Assembly (NCBI RefSeq): GCF_007992835.1
Contig: NZ_BKBA01000008.1
Location: 620,001-684,000, forward strand
DNA: 64,000 nucleotides
Direction of reading: 5' to 3'
Source: Knoellia locipacati
GTDB taxonomy: Bacteria; Actinomycetota; Actinomycetes; Actinomycetales; Dermatophilaceae
A program made the position numbers and the translations under genes. Below, in pieces: positions 58,899-64,000 of the stretch. The notes under the pieces are model-generated. The model saw only the letters and a program-made list of their open reading frames with translations. It had not been told where the DNA came from and did not search any database. Position 1 is the first letter of the stretch. The number at the start of each line of letters is the position of its first letter.

Positions 58899-58912
58899 GT
58901 GAGGACTCTCAC
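58899..58912. promoter_or_regulatory. Putative operator upstream of the 3-hydroxyacyl-CoA dehydrogenase gene
   Basis: GTGAG-GACT-CTCAC (extended by one G-C pair on each side) lies 48 nt before the ATG at 58961. The core and spacing equal those of the meaA site, with one base changed in the centre. Confidence 0.6.
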
Positions 58913-58960
58913 CCCCGGCGGCGCTCCTCACCGCAGACGGGGTCTGGGAGACTTCCGACC

Positions 58961-60739
58961 ATGTCACGCGAGTTCACCAAGGTAGGCGTCATCGGACTGG
59001 GCACCATGGGTGCCGGCATCGTGGAGGTGTTCGCGCGCAACGGGATCGACGTCGTCGCCGTCGATGCCAACGACGAGGCCGTCGAGCGTGGGCGCTCCTT
59101 CCTCGCGAAGTCGACCGGGCGCGCCCTCGACCGCGGCAAGATCGACCAGGCCGCCCACGACGCCCTCCACGGGCACGTCACGTATGCCACCGAGTTCACC
59201 GCGCTCGCGGACTGCCAGCTCGTCGTCGAGGCGGTCCCGGAGCACCTCGACCTCAAGAAGGAGATCTTCGCCGAGCTCGACACCATCGTCGCGCCCGACG
59301 CCATCCTCGCGACGAACACCTCGTCGCTCCCGGTCACCGAGATCGCGGCGTCCACGAGCACGCCCATGCGCGTCGTCGGCATGCACTTCTTCAACCCGGC
59401 TCCGGTCCTCCAGTTCGTCGAGGTCATCCGCACGGTCATCACCGCCGACGACGTCTTCGAGGACGTCAAGGCGCTCGCGGAGCGGCTCGGCAAGAAGCCG
59501 GTCATCGTCGGTGACAAGGCCGGGTTCATCGCCAACGCCCTGCTCTTCGGCTACCTCAACCACGCGGTCTCGATGTTCGAGAGCCGATACGCCACGCGCG
59601 AGGACATCGACGCCGCGATGAAGCTCGGCTGCGGCTACCCGATGGGACCGCTCGCGCTGCTCGACCTCATCGGTCTCGACACGGCATACGAGATCCTCGA
59701 CACGATGTACAAGCAGGGGCGCGACCGGCTCCACGCACCCAGCCCGATCATCAAGCAGATGGTCTCGGCGGGTCTCAAGGGTCGCAAGACGGGACGCGGC
59801 TTCTACACGTACGCCGCGGCCGGGTCGCCCGAGGTCGTCGCCGACGCCCACACGCCTGCCGAGGGCCACGCCGAGGGCGTGAGCCTGCGCGAGGTGAGCT
59901 CGGTCGGTGTCGTCGGCTCGGGCACCATGGCGACCGGCATCATCGAGGTGTTCGCCAAGGCGGGCAAGCAGGTCACCTACGTCGCGCGCACCGAGGAGCG
60001 GCTCGCCGGGGTCCGCACCGCCATCGAGAAGTCGCAGGCGCGCGCGGTCGAGAAGGGCCGGTCCACCCAGGAGGAGGCCGACGCGCTCCTCGCCCGCCTG
60101 CACCCCTCCACCTCGCGCTCCGACCTCGCCGAGGTCGACCTCGTCGTCGAGGCGATCGCCGAGGACCTCGAGATCAAGCAGGAGCTCTTCGCCGAGCTCG
60201 ACAAGATCTGCAAGCCCGGCGCGATCCTCGCGACGACGACCTCTTCGCTGCCGATCATCGACTGCGCCAAGGTGACGTCGCGCCCGCAGGACGTCATCGG
60301 GATGCACTTCTTCAACCCGGCCCAGGTCATGAAGCTCGTCGAGGTCGTGCACACCGTGTCGACCGGCGACGACGTCGTCGCCACCGTCCAGGAGCTGTGC
60401 CGCGAGATCGGCAAGCACCCGGTGACCTGCGGCGACCGCTCGGGCTTCATCGTCAACGCGCTGCTCTTCCCCTACCTCAACGACGCCATCAAGATGCTCT
60501 CGGCCAACTACGCCAGCGCCGACGACATCGACACGGCCATGAAGACCGGCTGTGGTCTGCCGATGGGGCCGTTCGAGCTGCTCGACGTGGTGGGGCTCGA
60601 CGTCTCGCTGGCGATCGAGCGCGAGCTCTACATCGAGTTCCGCGAGCCGGGCTACGCGCCGGCCCCGCTGCTCGAGCACCTCGTGACGGCGGGATACCTC
60701 GGGCGCAAGACGGGGCGCGGCTTCCGCACCTACGCCTGA
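58961..60739 (+). CDS. Tandem-duplicated 3-hydroxyacyl-CoA dehydrogenase (two full modules in one chain)
   Basis: It is an NAD-dependent dehydrogenase acting on 3-hydroxybutyryl-CoA or similar thioesters. The 592-residue chain holds two complete copies of the usual ~285-residue enzyme. Each has a dinucleotide loop (GLGTMGAG at about 12, GSGTMATG at about 321), an MHFFNPA catalytic stretch, GFI(A/V)NALLF and GRKTGRGF(Y/R)TYA at the end. Both modules keep the catalytic His and Asn, so both may be active. No enoyl-CoA hydratase domain is present, unlike FadB. The -10 (GAGACT, 7 nt before the ATG) is weak. The shared operator links it to meaA, which suggests acetoacetyl-CoA reduction in the ethylmalonyl-CoA pathway. 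Confidence 0.9.
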   Translation: MSREFTKVGVIGLGTMGAGIVEVFARNGIDVVAVDANDEAVERGRSFLAKSTGRALDRGKIDQAAHDALHGHVTYATEFTALADCQLVVEAVPEHLDLKKEIFAELDTIVAPDAILATNTSSLPVTEIAASTSTPMRVVGMHFFNPAPVLQFVEVIRTVITADDVFEDVKALAERLGKKPVIVGDKAGFIANALLFGYLNHAVSMFESRYATREDIDAAMKLGCGYPMGPLALLDLIGLDTAYEILDTMYKQGRDRLHAPSPIIKQMVSAGLKGRKTGRGFYTYAAAGSPEVVADAHTPAEGHAEGVSLREVSSVGVVGSGTMATGIIEVFAKAGKQVTYVARTEERLAGVRTAIEKSQARAVEKGRSTQEEADALLARLHPSTSRSDLAEVDLVVEAIAEDLEIKQELFAELDKICKPGAILATTTSSLPIIDCAKVTSRPQDVIGMHFFNPAQVMKLVEVVHTVSTGDDVVATVQELCREIGKHPVTCGDRSGFIVNALLFPYLNDAIKMLSANYASADDIDTAMKTGCGLPMGPFELLDVVGLDVSLAIERELYIEFREPGYAPAPLLEHLVTAGYLGRKTGRGFRTYA

Positions 60740-60768
60740 CCCGCACCGGGGGCCAGGGGCGCAGAACC

Positions 60769-60804
60769 TGACGGGAGGCGCAGCCACGGCTGCGCCTCCC
60801 GTCA
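60769..60804 (+). terminator. Terminator hairpin after the dehydrogenase gene
   Basis: A perfect 17-bp stem (60769-60785 and 60788-60804) with a 2-base apex lies 29 nt after the stop, with partly matching outer flanks (GGCGCAGA and TCTGCGCC). Confidence 0.82.
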
Positions 60805-60884
60805 CGCTCTGCGCCGCACGCCGCACGCCGCGCGAACGGCGGGAGGATGCCGTCCGCCCACCCGGGGATGGGTAGCCTCCGCGT

Positions 60885-63341
60885 GTGAGTGCAGCGCAGC
60901 AGCTTCCGGACCGGGCCCGCGTCGTCATCGTCGGCGGAGGCGTCATCGGCGCCTCGATCGCCTACCACCTCGCGCACGAGGGGATCACCGACGTGGTCCT
61001 CGTCGAGCGGGACCGCCTCACGAGCGGCACGACGTGGCACGCCGCCGGGCTCATGACCTGCTTCGGGTCCACGAGCGAGACGCTGACGAACATCCGGCTC
61101 CACTCGCGCGACCTCTTCGCCCGCCTCGAGGCCGAGACCGGGCTGTCCACCGGCTTCCGCCCCGTCGGTGTCATCGAGGCGGTGGGCGACACCGACCGGC
61201 TCGAGGAGTACCGCCGGACCGCGACCTTCCAGCGCCGTCTCGGGCTCGAGGTCGACGAGATCGGCCCGCGCGAGATGGCCGACCTCTTCCCGCACGCCGA
61301 CATGGACGGGCTCATCGCCGGCTTCCACGTGCCAGGTGATGGCCGCGTCAACCCGGTCGACCTCACGATGTCGCTGGCCCGGGGTGCGCGCAACCTCGGC
61401 GTCCGCATCGTCGAGGGGGTGAGCGTCGGTGACGTGCTCACCCGCACCGACGGCGCCCTGCCGCGCGTCACGGGGGTGCGCACGAGCGCGGGCGACATCG
61501 AGTGCGAGGTCGTCGTCAACTGTGCCGGCATGTGGGCCCGCCAGCTGGGGGAGCGGCACGGCGTCGTCATCCCCAACCAGGCGGCCGAGCACTACTACCT
61601 CATCACCGACACGATTCCGGGCCTGGACCCGAACGGCCCGGTCTTCGAGGACCCCGCCCGCTACGGCTACTACCGCGAGGAGGGCGGCGGCATGATGGTC
61701 GGGCTCTTCGAGCCGGAGGCCGCCGCGTGGAGCCTCGACGGCATCCCCGACGACTTCTCGTTCGGCACGCTGCCCCCGGACTGGGAGCGGATGGCGCCAG
61801 CCCTCGAGACGGCGATGTCCCGTGTCCCCGTGACCCTCGACGCGGGTGTGCGCACCTTCTTCTGCGGACCCGAGTCGTTCACGCCCGACCGTCTGCCGGC
61901 CGTCGGCGAGGCGCCCGGGCTCCAGGGCTACTTCGTCGCCGCCGGCCTCAACTCGGTCGGCATCCTCAGCAGCGGCGGGCTCGGACGCGTCGTCGCACAG
62001 TGGATCGCGAGCGGTCGCCCCGACGTCGACGTCACGGGCATCGACGTCGCGCGCTTCATGCCGCACCAGCTGCACCGCGACTACCGCCGCGACCGCGTGA
62101 CCGAGGTGCTCGGCAAGACCTATGCCGCCCACACCCCGGGCGTCGAGCTCCTCACCGGTCGCGGAACCTTCGTCTCGCCCGTCCACGACGAGATGGTCGC
62201 CGGGGGCGCGAGGCTCAAGGACGTCTCGGGCTGGGAGAGTGCCGACTGGTATGCCGGTGACGGGCGCACGGCGCAGGTCACCCCGTCGTGGGGTCGCCAG
62301 GAGTGGTTCTCGCAGTGGGAGGCCGAGCACCGCGCGGTGCGCGAGGCGGTGGGGCTCATCGACATGTCGTTCATGGCGACCTTCCGCGTGACCGGGGCCG
62401 ACGCCGGCGCCGTGCTCGAGCGGGTGAGTGCCGGCCACGTCGACGGCGAGGTCGACCGGATCACCTACACCCAGTGGCTGGGCCCGGACGGCGGCATCGA
62501 GGCCGACCTCACCGTGACCAAGCGCGGGGACGACTTCCTCGTCGTGGCCTCCGACACCGCGCACGGACACACCCTCGCGTGGCTGCGTCGCCAGGTCGGG
62601 GACGCAGACGTCGTCATCGAGGACGTCACCGAGGCGACCGGCCAGCTCAACGTCCAGGGACCGCGCTCGCGCGAGCTCCTCGCCGCGCTCACCGACGCGG
62701 ACCTCTCGAACGACGCCTTCCCCTTCCGGACCGCACGCACGATCACCATCGCCGGGGTCGAGCTGCTCTGCGTGCGCATCACCTACGTGGGGGAGCTCGG
62801 CTACGAGCTCTACCTCCCGCGAGAGCACGCCGCCAGGGTCTGGAGGGCGCTGCGCGAGGAGGGCACGGCATACGGGCTGCGTCCTGTCGGCCTGCGGGCG
62901 CTCGGCTCATTGCGCCTCGAGAAGGCCTACCGCGACTACGGCCACGACATCGACAACACCGACACGGTGCAGATGGCCGGGCTCGGGTTCGCCGTCGACC
63001 TCGACACCGAGTTCGTCGGGCGCGAGGCGGTGCTCGCGGAGCGCGAGAAGCCGCGCCACGACAAGCTCGTGCAGGTGCTGCTCACCGACCCCGAGCCGTT
63101 GATGTTCGGCGCAGAAGTGTTGCTGCGCAACGGTGTTGCCGTGGGTGATGTGCGCTCGGCGTCCTACGGCTGGACCCTCGGTGGCGCGGTCGGGCTCGCC
63201 TCGGCCACGTCCGACGGCCCGGTCACCAAGGCGTGGCTCGACGAGGGCACCTGGGAGGTCGACGTCGCCGGCACCCGGGTGCCGGCGACGGTCTCGCTGC
63301 GTCCGATGTACGACCCGACGAGCGCCCGGGTGCGGTCCTGA
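60885..63341 (+). CDS. FAD-dependent oxidoreductase with GcvT domain (dimethylglycine/sarcosine dehydrogenase-like)
   Basis: It probably demethylates N-methylated glycines (dimethylglycine or sarcosine) and passes the C1 unit to folate. The 818-residue chain has a DAO-type FAD domain (about 1-430; GGGVIGASIAYHLA near the start and GTTWHAAG, where His is the site of covalent FAD in the mammalian enzymes) and a C-terminal GcvT aminomethyltransferase domain (about 440-810; VTGADAGAVLERVSAG, GELGYELYLP). There is no signal peptide. It starts with GTG, and TAGCCT lies 6 nt upstream, so the message is leaderless. No glycine cleavage genes are nearby. Confidence 0.88.
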   Translation: MSAAQQLPDRARVVIVGGGVIGASIAYHLAHEGITDVVLVERDRLTSGTTWHAAGLMTCFGSTSETLTNIRLHSRDLFARLEAETGLSTGFRPVGVIEAVGDTDRLEEYRRTATFQRRLGLEVDEIGPREMADLFPHADMDGLIAGFHVPGDGRVNPVDLTMSLARGARNLGVRIVEGVSVGDVLTRTDGALPRVTGVRTSAGDIECEVVVNCAGMWARQLGERHGVVIPNQAAEHYYLITDTIPGLDPNGPVFEDPARYGYYREEGGGMMVGLFEPEAAAWSLDGIPDDFSFGTLPPDWERMAPALETAMSRVPVTLDAGVRTFFCGPESFTPDRLPAVGEAPGLQGYFVAAGLNSVGILSSGGLGRVVAQWIASGRPDVDVTGIDVARFMPHQLHRDYRRDRVTEVLGKTYAAHTPGVELLTGRGTFVSPVHDEMVAGGARLKDVSGWESADWYAGDGRTAQVTPSWGRQEWFSQWEAEHRAVREAVGLIDMSFMATFRVTGADAGAVLERVSAGHVDGEVDRITYTQWLGPDGGIEADLTVTKRGDDFLVVASDTAHGHTLAWLRRQVGDADVVIEDVTEATGQLNVQGPRSRELLAALTDADLSNDAFPFRTARTITIAGVELLCVRITYVGELGYELYLPREHAARVWRALREEGTAYGLRPVGLRALGSLRLEKAYRDYGHDIDNTDTVQMAGLGFAVDLDTEFVGREAVLAEREKPRHDKLVQVLLTDPEPLMFGAEVLLRNGVAVGDVRSASYGWTLGGAVGLASATSDGPVTKAWLDEGTWEVDVAGTRVPATVSLRPMYDPTSARVRS

Positions 63342-63507
63342 CGGGCCCGCGCGACCGCTGCACGGCCGTGTGACCCAGATCTCGTTGAACCGTCCCGTAC
63401 CCGGGACCATGGTCCCTGACGCCCGACCCCTCCTCCACGCGAAAGTGGTTGTGCCACAAAGGCACACACCACCAGGGGCCGAGAGCCCAGAAGAGGTCAG
63501 AACCACC

Positions 63508-64000
63508 ATGCGACGTCGCACCTTGGATGCACTGCTCACGACGGGCGGCCTCATCGTCGCCATCGTCCTGCTGGTCGCCGGCGGCCTGCTGACCTGGGCC
63601 AACAACTTCGTGGGCGACAACGTCCGCACGCAGCTCGCCGCCCAGAACATCTTCTTCCCCGACAAGGGCAGCGAGCAGCTCAACGACCCGGCGGTCAAGC
63701 CCTTCCTCGAGAAGTACGCCGGCCAGCAGCTCCTCACCGGCGACCAGGCCAAGGCCTACGCCGACCACTACATCAAGGTCCACCTCGAGGAGTCGACCGG
63801 TGGCAAGACCTACTCGGAGCTGAGCAACATCTCGCGCGCCAACCCGACCGACGAGAAGGCTGCCGGCCTCGTCCAGCTCGCCTTCCGCGGCGAGACCCTG
63901 CGCGGCCTCCTGCTCAACGCCTACGCCTTCGGGACCATGGGCAAGATCGCGATGTATGCCGCCTGGGCCAGCTTCGCCGGCGCCCTCGGGATGCTCGTCC
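63508..64000 (+). CDS. Membrane protein of unknown function (partial, right edge)
   Basis: The frame from ATG 63508 runs off the window after 164 codons. The visible part has a basic start (MRRRTLDALLTT), a membrane helix (about residues 12-32), an external region of about 100 residues with GQQLLTGDQAKAYADHYIKV and a second hydrophobic segment beginning near residue 140 (IAMYAAWASFAGALGML). GAGG lies 11 nt upstream. I recognise no named family. The 166-nt space before it has a small GTGCC/GGCAC stem and no gene. Confidence 0.7.
   Translation, partial: MRRRTLDALLTTGGLIVAIVLLVAGGLLTWANNFVGDNVRTQLAAQNIFFPDKGSEQLNDPAVKPFLEKYAGQQLLTGDQAKAYADHYIKVHLEESTGGKTYSELSNISRANPTDEKAAGLVQLAFRGETLRGLLLNAYAFGTMGKIAMYAAWASFAGALGMLV

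Noticed and set aside
60489-62828. Long minus-strand frame antisense to the DMGDH-like gene
   Set aside because: It has the same GC-bias artefact. The plus-strand frame has clear DAO and GcvT motifs. The antisense sequence shows no motif and no start signal.

Overview
The window is high-GC (about 72%) actinobacterial chromosome. By inference it comes from Micrococcales, with the Intrasporangiaceae group (Janibacter, Knoellia, Terrabacter and relatives) a reasonable guess. The evidence is the actinobacterial core set: mismatch endonuclease NucS, the 24-residue ribosomal protein bL37, DUF6104 beside the fused 2-oxoglutarate decarboxylase Kgd, DUF2550 after atpC, SigR with an RsrA-type zinc anti-sigma factor, nickel superoxide dismutase and many leaderless genes. 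I see no phage, insertion sequence, CRISPR array or rRNA. There is one tRNA, tRNA-Arg(CCG).

Layout. 1-2.8 kb (minus): rsgA (cut by the left edge), aroA and a DoxX protein. 2.9-6.2 kb: an SRAP protein, an alpha/beta hydrolase, ferritin, sigR-rsrA and bL37. 6.3-9.1 kb: a 42-residue exported peptide followed by two overlapping membrane HD-domain proteins, the most novel-looking locus. 9.1-14.1 kb: sodN and its protease, malic enzyme, homocysteine methyltransferase, an MDR reductase, an SGNH hydrolase and DUF6104. 14.2-22.7 kb: kgd, a two-gene ABC-2 exporter and two CNNM/CorC-like proteins. 22.8-32.2 kb: tRNA-Arg, a receiver-domain protein, argS, lysA, hom, thrC, thrB and rho, so lysine and threonine synthesis sit in one run ending with the termination factor. 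32.3-36.8 kb: an amino-acid permease, an Lrp regulator divergent from a PLP sulfur-amino-acid enzyme, and a DUF559 gene. 37-41.7 kb: rpmE, prfA, prmC, tsaC and glyA (translation and one-carbon metabolism). 41.7-51.8 kb: a sugar-phosphate transferase (minus) and the complete F1Fo ATP synthase operon. 51.8-60.7 kb: a cobalamin adenosyltransferase, a STAS protein, a membrane acyltransferase-like protein, ethylmalonyl-CoA mutase (meaA), a GNAT protein, a histidine phosphatase, nucS and a duplicated-and-fused 3-hydroxyacyl-CoA dehydrogenase. 60.9-64 kb: a dimethylglycine/sarcosine dehydrogenase-like flavoprotein and a truncated membrane protein.

Functional links. The adenosyltransferase (PduO type), MeaA and the 3-hydroxyacyl-CoA dehydrogenase could together serve the ethylmalonyl-CoA pathway. 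meaA and the dehydrogenase gene carry the same 14-bp palindrome, each exactly 48 nt before the start codon. The ATP synthase operon is preceded by a perfect CRP/GlxR-type palindrome overlapping the likely -10 element.

Non-gene signals. The heptamer GTATGCC/GGCATAC occurs 47 times by eye, against about 6 expected from composition. It brings in rare codons and forms inverted pairs in intergenic hairpins. About fifteen genes have a TANNNT-like -10 box 6-9 nt before the start codon, so they are probably leaderless. Several start codons below were chosen on that basis.
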